Part shown: one piece after another, positions 42,002-52,897 of the stretch
How positions within the stretch are numbered: position 1 is the first letter of the stretch
Layout of the letters: the number at the start of each line of letters is the position of its first letter
Assembly: GCA_016712275.1 (NCBI GenBank)
Contig: JADJRI010000010.1
Coordinates: forward strand, 1-64,000
DNA length: 64,000 nt
Direction: 5' to 3'
Source of the DNA: Planctomycetota bacterium
Lineage (GTDB): Bacteria > Planctomycetota > Phycisphaerae > UBA1845 > UTPLA1
Notes under the pieces: generated by a model
What the model saw: only the letters and a program-made list of their open reading frames with translations
Database searches by the model: none
What the model was told of the DNA's origin: nothing
Position numbers and translations under genes: made by a program

Positions 42002-44039
42002 TCAGGTTCCCGAATTCACCGGTTGCGGGGTTGATCGTTGCTTCGTCGCATTGGGATGTGTCGCGAGGATGTCTTCGCAGAGCGCTCGCAGCGGTTCAGC
42101 CACGCTCCATGCCTGCCAGGGGCAGCCGCCGGGTGTGTGGGGTGACTGAGCGTCGGCGACCTCGCTGATGCTGCCGATGCCGGCCTCTTCGAGATGCAGC
42201 AGGAGGCCGTCGAGGAAGTGGCGGGCCTTGATGCGGGCTGTATCGAGGCCGTCAAAGGCGCGGATATATGCGGTGACAAAGGGACCGAGCAGCCAGGGCC
42301 ATACGGTGCCCTGATGGTATGCGGCATCGCGTGCTTCGACCGCTCCCTGATAACGGGGGCAATAGGCCGGATCGTTGGGGGCCAGGGTTCGCACGCCGAG
42401 GGGTGTCCAGAGATCTCGCTCGCAAATGGCAACGACCGACCGGCGACGCGATTCTTCGAGAACCGGGTGCGTCAGGCTGATAGCGAGGAGCTGGTTCGGG
42501 CGAACGGACTTATCCACCGAACCCTGGTGGCCATCGACCTCGATGACATCGTAGAGGCAGCAGAGATCGGCCCGCCAGAAACGGTGGTTGAAGGAAGCAT
42601 GGGCCAAATCGGCCGTGGCGCGCCATCGCTTGGCGCGGTCCCGATCCTTCATTTTCTCGGCATAGCCGCTGACGATTCGAAGGGCATTATACCAGAGGGC
42701 GCAGACTTCGACGGCCTTGCCGATGCGCGGCGTGATTGAACGATCGCCGACGCGTGCATCCATCCATGTCAGGGCATGGTCCGTGTCGCCGGAGAAGAGG
42801 AGGCCGTCATCGGCCTGCTTGATGCCGTGGCGGGTGCCCCTTTCGTGGCACTCGATGATGTTGACAAGGACCGGATAAATCTCTTTCTCGATGAAAGCCC
42901 AATCGCCGGTATAGGCTAGGTAGCGGTCGATCGCATTTACATACCAAAGCGTTCCGTCGACCGTGTTATAAACCGGCGGCTCGCCATAAGGCGGGAAGCG
43001 GTTGGGAATCATGCCCTGATCAACATGGGCGGCGAAGGCGCGAATGATATTCCGCGCCATGTCGAATCGGCCGGGCACGAGGCAGAGGCCGGGCAGTGAA
43101 ATAAACGTATCGCGGCCCCAATCTTCAAACCAGGGATAGCCGTCGATGACTGTGTTCAGATCGTCGCGCCTGACGATGAAATCGTTGGTCGCGCGGGTCA
43201 GGGAACCGACCAGCGGATCGGCATCGGGGGTTCCGGCCAGATGGTCTTCGTCGCGGGCGGCCGCGGAGGAAAAAGCGGCGTCGTAATCACGCCACGAACG
43301 AATTTGCGTCGAAGCTGCAAAAATAAGCCCATTGTCATCGCCGCGATTCAGGGTGGCGGAGATGGGGCCGGGCATGTAGAGGTCTTGGGAGAAGTCGTAG
43401 CCGCGATCGCGCTCGATACTGAGTTCGAAGTTGTAGTACCAATCGTGTCGCGAGCGGAATTGGCCGTTGTGCGAGAGATGCATCGATGGGAGATCACCCG
43501 GCCATGAGAGGGTGACAACATCCTTGGTGTGCCGTACCTGCGGCGTTCCCGATTCGGCAGCTTTTTTCAGGTGGTGAAAATGGCGACTGGCACATTGGTC
43601 TGACGGTGAGCGTTACCGGCTTATCGCCCGAAACGAGGCGATAGCGAATGTAGGTCGTGTCTTCGCCATCGATCATGCAGAGCGACTGCTCGATGATCGC
43701 ATCGCCGACACGCCATCGCCACGTGGGAAAAGGACGCAAGGCGAAGGATTCGAGAAGTCGATAGCCGTGGGGTGAGACTGTTTCGGGGAAATCATTGGTG
43801 GCCAATTCGTAGGTGAGGCCATCAACCATGGCGGTAGCTTCGAGCTTTGCGAGAAGCACATAGCGTTCGACGGGCGGCTTGACGGCGGCAACGAGCAGTC
43901 CGTGATAACGGCATGACATCTGGTTCACGCAGGCGGAGGCAAATCCACCCCGACCGTTGGCGACAAGCCACTCGAAATTTCTGGCGTTATTCAAATCACC
44001 CGTGCGATGCGCGTCGAGACGAAAATTCTGCGTGTTCAA
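42002..44039 (-). CDS. Glycogen debranching enzyme, amylo-alpha-1,6-glucosidase family (frameshifted)
   Basis: About 680 residues. The N-terminal domain reads FEWLVANGRGGFASACVNQM, then SCRYHGLLVAAVKPPVERYV, typical of the archaeal/bacterial GDE N-terminal domain. After a frame change near 43560 the catalytic (alpha/alpha)6 barrel has PWFEDWGRDTFISLPGLCL, with its acidic residues, and NRFPPYGEPPVYNTVDGTLW. It removes alpha-1,6 branches of glycogen. The start is TTG; 44039 has AAAGGGG six bases upstream, and an upstream TTG at 44066 is possible. It stands alone, convergent with ahcY. Confidence 0.9.
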
Positions 44040-44264
44040 CGTGGTCCCCTTTGCATTCCAATTCAATAGTATATCGGCATCCTTGCCGCCGCCCCATTGT
44101 TGAGTTCATTGGAACCCGGCCGGGAGGCCGTTTTGCGTGAAATTCATGCCATCTTTCCCTTTGATTGAAACTTAATACGCGGGTTACGTCAAATCCGTTC
44201 GCCGGTCGGATTATGGAATTCAGTCCTTCTAAATCGCAAATGGGGCATTCGAACTATAAAAACG

Positions 44265-45010
44265 TTAACACCCATCCAAAGATATTACGCCCAGCGTGAT
44301 TCCGGCGATGGCTGTTCCGCGGCCTGTTGCGAGGCTCCCCATTTTTTCGGGCGCCTCAGGGCTGCTACGCCAAGACCGACTGCCACGAGCCCCAGGCCCG
44401 GCACACAAAATGCGAGTAAGGACAACACCCCTACAGTTAGTGCGGCCGAAGCAAGACCATTGGCTTGCCCCGAGCTGAATTCGACGATTGCAGCGGCACC
44501 TTCCATGGTGAAGGGCATACCGCACGCGTCGCAGATGTTGGCATCGATCGAGGCACGGCGGCGGCAACGTGGGCACTCTATGGCTTGATCGCCGTTTTCG
44601 AGGCGAAATATTTTTGGCGCTTTGTCGCCGGCATTGGCGTAGGCGTGCATCGGCGTGGGAAGTTGGCCGTCACTGGCGACAACCGCCGGACCGATCGGCA
44701 GGCCGGTGCGTGAATCGACATCTGGAATAGTGAAGACGGCGCCACAAGTCGGGCATCGACCATTCTTACCGCAGAGGTGGCCGCGGGCTTCGAGAATTGA
44801 GCCACAGCGCTGGCAGGTGAATGTGAACCGAATTGCCTGGGTGGCTTGTGCAACATTTGAGGTTGGCGTAGCGACACCAATGGGCGGCGCGCCATGGCTT
44901 GGGATAATAAAGTGTTTTGCGCAATGCGGGCAACCCATGACCCGACCGATGAGCTCCGGCATTGCCGAGACGGACTTTCGGCAGGATGGGCAGTCTACGA
45001 TGATTGACAT
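44265..45010 (-). CDS. Zinc-ribbon plus DUF4190-like membrane protein (frameshifted end)
   Basis: About 248 residues. Three or four short zinc ribbons (MSIIVDCPSCRKSV, GCPHCAKHF, CQRCGSILEA, RCPTCGAVFTIP, CPRCRRRASIDANICDACG) precede two hydrophobic segments typical of DUF4190 (ASAALTVGVLSLLAFCVPG, GLVAVGLGVAALRR). Near 44343, at a T6 run, the frame changes. The shifted frame ends GRGTAIAGITLGVISLDG, the expected end of this domain. Function is unknown. Such multi-ribbon membrane proteins are frequent in planctomycetes. Confidence 0.75.
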
Positions 45011-45131
45011 CGCCTGTATTCTAACGGGAATTGCCAATCACCAAACGGCACCCGGAATTTGGCTGTTTGGGAAATGCAAAGGCAAGGGTCTTGCCAGCCG
45101 CTATTGGACATGCCTGTCTATGAAGTTTTGC

Positions 45132-46098
45132 TTATTCGAAGTGTTGGCGCGCCATCGGCGTGAACGACATTTGAATGCCGCCTTCGGGCATGGCTTTCGC
45201 CACATCATCGAAGTTGGCCTGCATGTCCGCCATGGAGCCCAACTCGACGGAAAAGGCATCGGCTGTCTGCTGAATGCGCCCGACGAGTCCATCAAGCAAT
45301 TTGTTTACGAGTGAATCGGGGTCCTTGGACAGTGCTTCAATTTGCGTGAACAGCGCGCCGACCCGATCCATGTCTGAGCGCCCAGGGCGATTTCCGAAAG
45401 CGTCACGGCTGCAGCGACAATTCGTGGGAAACGCTCCGGCTTCTGGGGTGCCAATTCCCAAAGATCGAAATGATGGTGTTTTACGGCGGCGAGAATCTGA
45501 GATCCAGCCGCCAGCCTTCTAGTACCAACGACGCAACCTCGGCATGGTTGATTTCGAGAAGCCGCCGTTCGATGCGATGCAAGGGTTCGCCGCTGCGGGC
45601 AAAATGAGCGAGAACCGGCGTATAATCCTTCGGAACTCCAAATGCCAGCATGCCGATTCCGACGTCGCAGAGAAGACCGGCGGTGCAGGCGTCTTCCGCC
45701 TGAGCCGGTGCGATCTGTCGGCAAAGGTCTTTTGCGGCGACGCTGGTCGCGAGTGTGGACTGCCAGTACTTGTTGGCGTCGAACCCTTCCGGTTTCGTTT
45801 TTCCGAGTCCGTTGACAATGTGCTGATTGATGACTGCGGATCTCACGCGCTTCAGGCCGAGCCTGACGCAGGCCTCGAGCGGCGAGGAGGTGGCGGTTGA
45901 AAAGCCATATAGGGCGCTGTTTGACTGGCGAAGCAACTCGGCCGTCAGCCCCCCATCGCCCGCGATGACATCGGCGACCTTTTTGGCCGGACAATCGGGG
46001 TCATTGGTCAGTTCAAGAATTTTGAAAACGGTGTGCGACGGTGCGGGGATTTTCGGCGAGGCCTTGATTCGCTCAATGATGGATGGGTTTGAAGGCAT
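45132..46098 (-). CDS. HDOD-domain signalling protein (frameshifted)
   Basis: About 322 residues. It opens MPSNPSIIERIKASPKIPAP, then HTVFKILELTNDPDCPAKKV, and has the HDOD pattern of LRQSNSALYGFS, SPLEACVRLGLKRVRSAVI and DACTAGLLCDVGIGMLAFGV. HDOD is a relative of HD phosphohydrolase domains found in signal-transduction proteins, usually without the metal-binding His-Asp pair. Frames change near 45483 and 45385. The tail reads FTQIEALSKDPDSLVNKLLD and ends ARQHFE. It lies at the end of the secretion operon, so a regulatory role there is plausible. Confidence 0.75.
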
Positions 46099-46206
46099 GA
46101 TTCAACAATATGACTGCATATGGAATGGCAAGATCTGAATCACGGACCGCACAGAAAATCGCATGAATCCCGCCTGTCCTAGCCCCTTACAATTTCGGTA
46201 CAAATG

Positions 46207-46746
46207 TCACTCAGGCAGTTCGGCCTTGGCGATGTAGTTTCGCACGCCGGGTTGATCGGGGTCCAGCTTCAATGCATGTTTCCATGCATCAATCGCCATT
46301 TGCCGCCATGCCGGGCTTCGCTCGATATGAAACATCTTGATATAGCTTGTTCCGAGATTCACATAACACTGCGGATCGCCGGGGGAAATTCTCAGCACCT
46401 GCCTGTAGATACGAATCGCTTCGGTGGGGTCGCCGATTTGTTCATGGCACGCGCCAAGGTTAAACAGGGCCTCGACGGACGCGGGATTCACGTTGACTGC
46501 TTCCTCGAATGCGCCAAGGGCCAGCCCGAATTGTCGCTGTTCGACCCACTCCATGCCCTTTTCGAATGCAAATTTGAAGCGATCCGCCCGTTCGGCGGTG
46601 GTGAGCGTCGGCGTTTCGTTGATGACGTTTTCCTTTGAGACGGCTTGACGCACCTTGGGCGCGTTGCTTTCCGAGCAGCCGACAGTCAACAGCAGGAGCG
46701 AAAGAACCAGCGGATATCTTCGAGAATTCTGCATCATGCGTTTCAT
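46207..46746 (-). CDS. TPR lipoprotein of the secretion locus
   Basis: About 179 residues. A signal peptide with lipobox (LLLLTVGCSES) is followed by two to three tetratricopeptide repeats: FAFEKGMEWVEQRQFGLALG, ASVEALFNLGACHEQIGDPT and DPQCYVNLGTSYIKMFHIER. Position right after the secretin gene suggests a PilF/PilW-type pilotin that helps secretin reach the outer membrane. That is an inference from gene order. ATG at 46746, with other ATGs a few codons in. Confidence 0.75.
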   Translation of the reverse strand: MKRMMQNSRRYPLVLSLLLLTVGCSESNAPKVRQAVSKENVINETPTLTTAERADRFKFAFEKGMEWVEQRQFGLALGAFEEAVNVNPASVEALFNLGACHEQIGDPTEAIRIYRQVLRISPGDPQCYVNLGTSYIKMFHIERSPAWRQMAIDAWKHALKLDPDQPGVRNYIAKAELPE

Positions 46747-46843
46747 TTGAATAATATGAGCCATGTTCTCATCCGCTCCTTCTTCTTGCTGAAAAGCCGC
46801 TGCGCCCCCTTGTGTCGTCGACGAGAATCAGGCCCGTTGGTCG

Positions 46844-48949
46844 TCAGTCGCTTTCGTTGCCGCCCGTCGTCAGGGCGATCGGCCTTCCGTTTTCGTCGAC
46901 ACCAAACGCGGACGCCTTCACCAGTTTGCCGGTCGGCCGTTTGGCTTTCTTTTTCTTGTCGGCCTTTTTCCGTTGTGCTTTTTTCTGATCGAATGAATTC
47001 TGATCGCGTCGGTCGTTTTCCTTGCGGCCCTTGAGACCGGCGGCTTCGCGCTCGGCCAGCACGCGCTCCCGCGCGAGCTGGTCCTCATCGTGTTTCAACG
47101 GCTGATTCGTATCGCCGTTTTTTCGGGCGCGACGCTCGCGTACTTCGCGACTCCGGGCGAGATCGAAGCGTGTTTTTTCGATGTGTAATGGTCCATCATC
47201 CTCGATGGCGCCGGGCTCGCTCGAGCGGCGCGGACGATCGGTTGAATCAACTTTGTGTTTTGAATCCGTCTTATCCGAACTCGAGCCGGAACTCATGGAT
47301 TCATCGGGCGTGATGATTTCCGAATCCATTGTTTCGTCACGGGGCGGATCACCGAACATGGGCTTCGGCGTGTCGTATTCCGAGGGCACCTCAAAGTGCA
47401 ACTGCACGTCCTGTACTTTTTGAATCTGCTTGAAATGCGGCTCGTACATGGCCATGATTTCGCGGTCGCGTTCGGTGATGATATCTGCGCCTTCGCAGCG
47501 TGCAGTCAGGAAGCAAACGAGATCGACACGCTCGGAACGAGGCCGTTCCTGACGAAACAAAGCGCTTAGACCCCAGAGGTCGCCGAGGCCCGGCACTTTG
47601 CTGACCTGCCGTGTGTTTCGATCGGAAATGAGACCGCCCAGAGCGATCGTCTGACCATCATTCATCACGACGCGTGTGCTCAATTCGCGGGTTCGAATTC
47701 GGGCAACAGTCAGCCCGGTTGTTCCGACGACATCATCGCCAAGAGCACTGGTTTGCGGATGCACAAGGAGCGAAATGCGGCCGTCGATCATGATGGTCGG
47801 CATGACTTCAAGTTGAACGCCGATCGGGATATACGTGTCGAACGATTCGGTCACGGTGCCGAAGTCGGTGATGTTTGCGGTAAGAATGGGATAGCGCTCG
47901 CCGACAAGAATGCTGGCGCTGTGGTTGTTGTAGACGAGCAATCTCGGGTTGGCGAGAAGCCGAATTGCATTGTCGCTTTCATGAATCTGGAGCAGCGCGG
48001 TGACTTGTGACAAGTCGACCGTGCCCAAAGACATGCCGGCACTGGTGCGGGCCGCGCCGGAGGATGTTCGCGGCAAGGCGGAACCCGATGCGAAACCAGC
48101 CTCCCACTCCAGCGGCAGGCTATGGTTGAGAATCGGTCCATTGGCGAGGGCGTTGATGTCCCAGTCAATGCCGACCTGGCGCTGAAGATCCGTGCTCATT
48201 TCGACGATGCGCGCCTCGATCAGCACTTGAGGCGGCATTTGATCGAGATCGGCCACGAGATCGGCAATGCGACGAAGGTTTTCGGGCACATCTGTTACAA
48301 CAAGGCGACGCGCGTTTCGGGCCGGACCCGCAGCGGTGGCTCCGGAGCCGCCCTGGAGCTGATTGGCATTAATGCCATTCTGATTGCCCTGACCATTTTG
48401 CAGGGTATTGGCCGTGGAATTGGAGCCTTCCAGGTCGCCGCCTAATTGGCCGAGTCGCTGTGTGTTGTAATCGTTGAGACTATTCTCGTTGAGGACCTTC
48501 ATTTTGCCGTATTTGCTCAGGGCGAATTCCAAAGCATCGCGCACTCGCTCGGCATCCTGGCAGCGGAGCGTAAAGACCTGCACATCGAGCGGCGGAGTTG
48601 CCTGGCCGTCCCTGGACTCCGGCGGCTTGGAGACTGAAATAATGCCATTGCCAACCTTGTAGGTGTAGCCGTTGTCGACGGCAATGGATTGCAAGGCGCC
48701 ATCAAGCGTCGCATCCGTCAAGAATACCGATACTTCGCCCTCGACACCGGGACCGATCGAGATGTTCAATCCACCCTGCTCGGCCACGAGGCGCAATGCC
48801 TCGCGTATGTCACCTTTCGGAACATTGAGGGTTATGCGGCGATCGGCGCCGGGAATTGTTTTTTCCGGGGGCTTTGAGTCGGCGTGCACTGCTGCAGCGC
48901 CGGCGCTTAGCGCCCAGAGGACCATTATTGCCGCAATGAAATGCTTCAG
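46844..48949 (-). CDS. Secretin (outer-membrane channel, PilQ/GspD-like) with CTG start
   Basis: About 701 residues. Order: signal peptide, N0-type domain (RITLNVPKGDIREALRLVAE), one N1-like domain, a Asn/Gly-rich loop, LVVTDVPENLRRIADLVADL, then the secretin barrel (VDLSQVTALLQIHESDNAIR, RTRELSTRVVMNDGQTIALG, VPGLGDLWGLSALFR). The last 200 residues are a charged, Lys/Arg-rich tail beyond the barrel, unusual for secretins. AGGAGG sits 7 bases before a CTG (48947-48949) that overlaps the upstream stop as CTGA. The first ATG (48925) would lie too far from it and truncate the signal peptide. Confidence 0.88.
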   Translation of the reverse strand: MKHFIAAIMVLWALSAGAAAVHADSKPPEKTIPGADRRITLNVPKGDIREALRLVAEQGGLNISIGPGVEGEVSVFLTDATLDGALQSIAVDNGYTYKVGNGIISVSKPPESRDGQATPPLDVQVFTLRCQDAERVRDALEFALSKYGKMKVLNENSLNDYNTQRLGQLGGDLEGSNSTANTLQNGQGNQNGINANQLQGGSGATAAGPARNARRLVVTDVPENLRRIADLVADLDQMPPQVLIEARIVEMSTDLQRQVGIDWDINALANGPILNHSLPLEWEAGFASGSALPRTSSGAARTSAGMSLGTVDLSQVTALLQIHESDNAIRLLANPRLLVYNNHSASILVGERYPILTANITDFGTVTESFDTYIPIGVQLEVMPTIMIDGRISLLVHPQTSALGDDVVGTTGLTVARIRTRELSTRVVMNDGQTIALGGLISDRNTRQVSKVPGLGDLWGLSALFRQERPRSERVDLVCFLTARCEGADIITERDREIMAMYEPHFKQIQKVQDVQLHFEVPSEYDTPKPMFGDPPRDETMDSEIITPDESMSSGSSSDKTDSKHKVDSTDRPRRSSEPGAIEDDGPLHIEKTRFDLARSREVRERRARKNGDTNQPLKHDEDQLARERVLAEREAAGLKGRKENDRRDQNSFDQKKAQRKKADKKKKAKRPTGKLVKASAFGVDENGRPIALTTGGNESD

Positions 48950-49479
48950 GGATTCACCTCCTGGCGAGGGCTGACAATGGCGCCGGTTTCCCCGGCCCGA
49001 TAGGTGTAAGTCCAGCCCTCGAATTCGACAGTCAACGTGTGACGCGTGATTCGGATGATCTTCAGGTTCTGGGGCAGGCTATCGCCCACCCGGTAGATGT
49101 CGCCCTGAATGGCGGCAAGCCATTGATCTTGGCTTTTTGAGGTACCGACAAATTGAAGCTGCGGCGCCGGCGGTGCCTCCTGTGATGTGGTCTCGGGCAC
49201 CGGTTCGGGCTTTTTGTTCTTCACCACCCAGGGCACATCCATGAACGGATTGCGTCCCCAGGGATGCTTGGCCGCTTCAGCCTGCTTTTTCAGCAAATCC
49301 GAAAACGCCGAATTGGCGGAGGACTGAGAGGCAGATGACATCACAGGTGCCGCAATGGTTACATCCACGGCTTCCGCGGTACTGGGCGCGTATTTTTCAA
49401 AGAGCGCGTAGCCCCGCCATGCCAGAATCACCGTGCCCAGCCCCAAGACCGTCAGTACTTTTTTCTGACGATTCGCCAT
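48946..49479 (-). CDS. GspC/PilP-like inner-membrane protein
   Basis: A 177-residue bitopic protein. An N-terminal helix (VLTVLGLGTVILAWRGYALF) leads to a linker and a small beta domain (LQFVGTSKSQDQWLAAIQGD, IYRVGDSLPQNLKIIRITRH) resembling the HR domain of GspC or PilP, which binds the secretin N0 domain. Pro/Gln-rich linker in the middle. An AGGGG site precedes the ATG at 49479. It lies directly before the secretin gene. Confidence 0.75.
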   Translation of the reverse strand: MANRQKKVLTVLGLGTVILAWRGYALFEKYAPSTAEAVDVTIAAPVMSSASQSSANSAFSDLLKKQAEAAKHPWGRNPFMDVPWVVKNKKPEPVPETTSQEAPPAPQLQFVGTSKSQDQWLAAIQGDIYRVGDSLPQNLKIIRITRHTLTVEFEGWTYTYRAGETGAIVSPRQEVNP

Positions 49480-50068
49480 TACGCCCCTGCTGCGATTCTT
49501 TGCCCGTCATCGATAAATGAAACGCCTCCACGACGATGTCAGCGCGTAATTCGTCACCGCTCGATTCTTCGCGCTCCTCGTCATACCGCTTCATTTCGAG
49601 CGCGATGACTCGAACCGGTACGCGCTGCGACTTGCACGATTCAAGATACGACGCGATCTGCTGATATTCGCCGCGCAGTACCACACGATAATTCGGAAAC
49701 ACGCCGGGCTTGCCGGTCACAGCCGAGACCTGCGCGGTCATGGGCTGAATTTCCAGCACCTGAAGGCCGGCATTGCGGGCCGCTTCGCTTAATTGCGACA
49801 CAACGATGCCCGGTTTCTTCGAATCCGAAAAACGCTGTTCAAGCTCGATTCGTCTGACCGAAATTTGAGCAATTTCATCCTGTGTTTTTACATGGGTGCG
49901 AACATCCGAGGCCTTTGTGTCCAGTGCGACAGCCAATTCGTCCATGTTTCGAATGGAGTCCGACACCTCAACGGTTCTTGAGAGCGCGAAGACAACAGCC
50001 ACCACGACGGTGCTTAGCGCCGCCGCCGCGGGAATCCACTCCTTGATGTTTACTCGCAGGCCTGTCAA
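49397..50068 (-). CDS. GspM/PilO-like inner-membrane assembly protein
   Basis: Up to 223 residues. MTGLRVNIKEWIPAAAALST and a helix (VVVAVVFALSRTVEV) precede a coiled coil and a ferredoxin-like periplasmic domain (AARNAGLQVLEIQPMTAQVS, YQQIASYLESCKSQRVPVRV). The frame overlaps gspC by 83 bases; an indel near 49490 would instead end it at the TAATG junction, so the last 25-30 residues are doubtful. It overlaps the gspL stop by ATGA. Confidence 0.75.
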   Translation of the reverse strand: MTGLRVNIKEWIPAAAALSTVVVAVVFALSRTVEVSDSIRNMDELAVALDTKASDVRTHVKTQDEIAQISVRRIELEQRFSDSKKPGIVVSQLSEAARNAGLQVLEIQPMTAQVSAVTGKPGVFPNYRVVLRGEYQQIASYLESCKSQRVPVRVIALEMKRYDEEREESSGDELRADIVVEAFHLSMTGKESQQGRNGESSEKSTDGLGAGHGDSGMAGLRAL

Positions 50069-51739
50069 AGCTGATCCTCCACAGGCGGCTTCGGCCTCAA
50101 ATAGGCAAGCTCCAGATTGATCGACATCGCGCCGGTTTCGACATGCGATCCATCCGCGGGAAAGCGCGTCGAATTAATCAATTGGACTCGCGCGAGAAAT
50201 GGGCTGCGATCGAGCGCGAGCAACGTTTGCTCCACGACCTCGTCAAAATCGCGGCCCGTCGGGGTTGTGTATACATTTGCGTCAATTCTGAGGTGTATGC
50301 CGTCGGCCTCCGAGGCCACCACGTATCGGGTCACGCGCAGCTCGCTGGCAAAAAGGCGCGACATTTCCTTGAAGAGCCCCTCCCAGGCGGGCGTGGTGAG
50401 CGCGAATGCGTCCAGCGTTCCCTTCAATTCACTGACGCGGAGCTCTTCGGCTTCCCATTTGGCATTGGCGTCCACCACCGTTTGGATGTTGCTGAGAGCT
50501 TGCTGTGCGCCCAGGGTGGATTTTGTGTAGTTGCGCACCTGATTAAACAGGAATGTGAATCCGAGGACGACCGTTGCAACGATCGGACTGATGATCGCCG
50601 TCGAACGTCGAATGCGACGAAGTCGCCATGACTTTTTTACTTCCTGCGGAACGAGGTCAGGCAACTGCCTGCGATGGCGGACCGCAGAGATTGCGGCCGC
50701 ATAAAGATTGATCGACATCTCATTGGCCGCATTGCCCGTGGATGCGATGTCTTCAAGCCATTCCCATGAAGCCGTCTTTACATTGGCCCGCTGGCCGATG
50801 GCCTCGGCCAATCCCCGCATGCGCGAACCAAGACCGGTAATATTCAGGTTCACCACCTTTAGGCCGCCTTCAGTGGTTGCCGCAAAAGTGAGCCATTGGG
50901 TCAACTGCTGGGAAATCTTCTGCATGGTCGGCTCGAGCAACGGATAGAGCTTTCCGCCGGGAATTCCGAGGGAATCCACCATTTGCTCGGCATCGGGAAT
51001 GCCGACCGTGTCGCGAAGGTCCGTTGCCTTTTAAGGTCCAACTGAATGACTTCGTCGCCGGAAATGATCGGGCGCATGGCGCCTTCGTGAAGTCATCCAT
51101 TCCAATTTGCAGTTCACTCGTTACGACGGGCGATTTACCCCGCAATACGCTCAGCGTGCTGGTGCGTTCACCAAAATGGAGAACAGCCCGAAGTTCCTCG
51201 GACGCTTCGAGACGCACCGCTGCGAGCGCGGACAGGGCGGAAGCCGTCGATGTCAGCGCAACGATACGAAGGCCCAGCCGCGTTGTCGCATCGACTGCCG
51301 CCTGAGCGGCATCCTGCCGTACTGCCGTGACAGCGACTCGAATCTGATTGTGCGTCGCGGCTGTCGGCGACGCAATCGTCTTGATATCAATGACCGCTTC
51401 GGCGGCCGGGAAATGCAGTTGCTGGCCCAGCTTCAAGGTGACCGCCTGTCGAAGCGCGGGACCGCTGAGCACCGGCATGTCAAAGTACTGGCAGGATACC
51501 GCACCTCCACCCAGGATGCACACCACCTCCTTGCCGACCCAATTGCGATCGGATACCGCGACGGAGGCTTCATCCACCAGATTCTGGTCCTGAAGGGCCG
51601 TGCGGTCGTCGTGCTTTTCCTTGGTGATGAAAGAACAGGAATCAAGAATAAGGGTTTGTTCACCGGCGGGGCGCACGAGACTGAGGCGCAATTCGTCGGT
51701 ACCGGCTTCGAGAATCAAAATGTCGCTTTTGTCTGGCAT
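50065..51739 (-). CDS. GspL-like protein: PilM-type actin-fold domain fused to PilN-type domain (frameshifted)
   Basis: About 558 residues. The first half is cytosolic and PilM-like (KSDILILEAGTDELRLSLVR, GGAVSCQYFDMPVLSGPALR, QAVTLKLGQQLHFPAAEAVI). Near 51060 the frame shifts and continues DEVIQLDLKRATDLRDTVG through LGIPGGKLYPLLEPTM. A PilN-like helix (STAIISPIVATVVLGFTFLF) and a periplasmic domain with FALTTPAWEGLFKEMSRLFA follow. This fused plan is that of GspL, which links the ATPase to the inner-membrane platform. ATG 51739. Confidence 0.8.
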
Positions 51740-51802
51740 TCCAGTATTGCTGCAATGGGCTGACGTCCAAGCGTCAGTCCCCCCAAAAACCACTGTCAGG
51801 CA

Positions 51803-52249
51803 TTACTCGATGCGCGCTTCAATCACGCGACGATACGTCGTCCAAGGCTGGCCGGTCACTTTCGGCCTTCCCGTCGCCCGATACAAAGGCGGCGACGTGC
51901 TGGTCTTCTCCACATAGAACGTCCCGGTTGCAATGGTGGGATCGTCCGCAGAGTTACCGTTATTCGATATCGTCCCGATGGTTCCGTCACTGTCGATATC
52001 GCTCGAAGGAGTTGCGTTTAGTTCTCGAAGCGCCATCTCCATTCCGCTCTCGGCTCCATAAAAAGCCCCCGTAGAGTACAAATGGCTCAATGAGCTGCGA
52101 GAAGTAGCGCCTGTAAGCTGAGACAGCCATAATGCAAACGAACCGATAACCAGCAGCATCACAACGAAGCCGACCACCGCCATCGCCGGTCGATGCGCTT
52201 TTCGGACGCAAGATTTCCCCCGATTTGGATCCATTGCATTACGGGGCAT
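51803..52249 (-). CDS. Minor pseudopilin, GspK/PilX-like
   Basis: A 148-residue protein. A basic leader (KSCVRKAHRP) and a long helix (AMAVVGFVVMLLVIGSFALW) are followed by AFYGAESGMEMALRELN, the AESG motif of PilX/GspK proteins. The cleavage-site Phe of ordinary prepilins is absent. Overlaps gspJ by 11 bases. Confidence 0.7.
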   Translation of the reverse strand: MPRNAMDPNRGKSCVRKAHRPAMAVVGFVVMLLVIGSFALWLSQLTGATSRSSLSHLYSTGAFYGAESGMEMALRELNATPSSDIDSDGTIGTISNNGNSADDPTIATGTFYVEKTSTSPPLYRATGRPKVTGQPWTTYRRVIEARIE

Positions 52250-52820
52250 TCATCACCTCATTCATGAAATTGCGAAGAAAGATTGATGTGCGAAGTCGAA
52301 CGGCCTCGCCGCCGGACGACATGTCGATTTGTATCAAAATGCGTCGTATGTCTTCGCGATTCGTGGCGGAAAGCGGGAGCGGCGCCAGTGTCGTCGATGT
52401 TCGATCAAAATAAGTGAATGTCAGGCCAGTGACGCCTTTGGCCAGGGTGTTCCACGTTGTTCCGGTATCCCGCGTGATCTGGATTTCGCCGGAGCTCAGG
52501 CGGATTCCGTAGATATCAAATCGAAGATCGGTCGCACTGGCGGTCGACACCTGTGCGTTGCCATTGAGGCAGGGCGTGCCCGCGCTCGGACATTCGTCCT
52601 GCGAGATTTCGCGGACATATCGGAGTATGCACTCCATGGCGGCAGAGCCCTGATCGATGAGTTCGCTTCGAGCGGAAACTTCTGCGCGCTGTTTGGCGGC
52701 CGACATGATCAGCACCGCGGCAATGCCGCTGATAATCGAGCCGACCACAATCGAGACGACCAGTTCGACAAGCGTAAAGCCGCGCCGATTACAACCCGGA
52801 ATTTGAAAGCGCTTGCCCAT
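52239..52820 (-). CDS. Minor pseudopilin, GspJ-like
   Basis: A 193-residue prepilin. Leader GKRFQIPGCNRRG, then FTLVELVVSIVVGSIISGIA with Glu5, then a globular domain with two Cys (DECPSAGTPCLNG) that may form a disulfide and TFTYFDRTSTTLAPLP. Position and length fit GspJ. Confidence 0.78.
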   Translation of the reverse strand: MGKRFQIPGCNRRGFTLVELVVSIVVGSIISGIAAVLIMSAAKQRAEVSARSELIDQGSAAMECILRYVREISQDECPSAGTPCLNGNAQVSTASATDLRFDIYGIRLSSGEIQITRDTGTTWNTLAKGVTGLTFTYFDRTSTTLAPLPLSATNREDIRRILIQIDMSSGGEAVRLRTSIFLRNFMNEVMNAP

Positions 52821-52897
52821 GAAGTCTGGCCGTCCTAAGCTGCCTCTGATTGATTAATCCCCGTAAAATGAGAAGAATAAACCCCTGCAATTTGACA

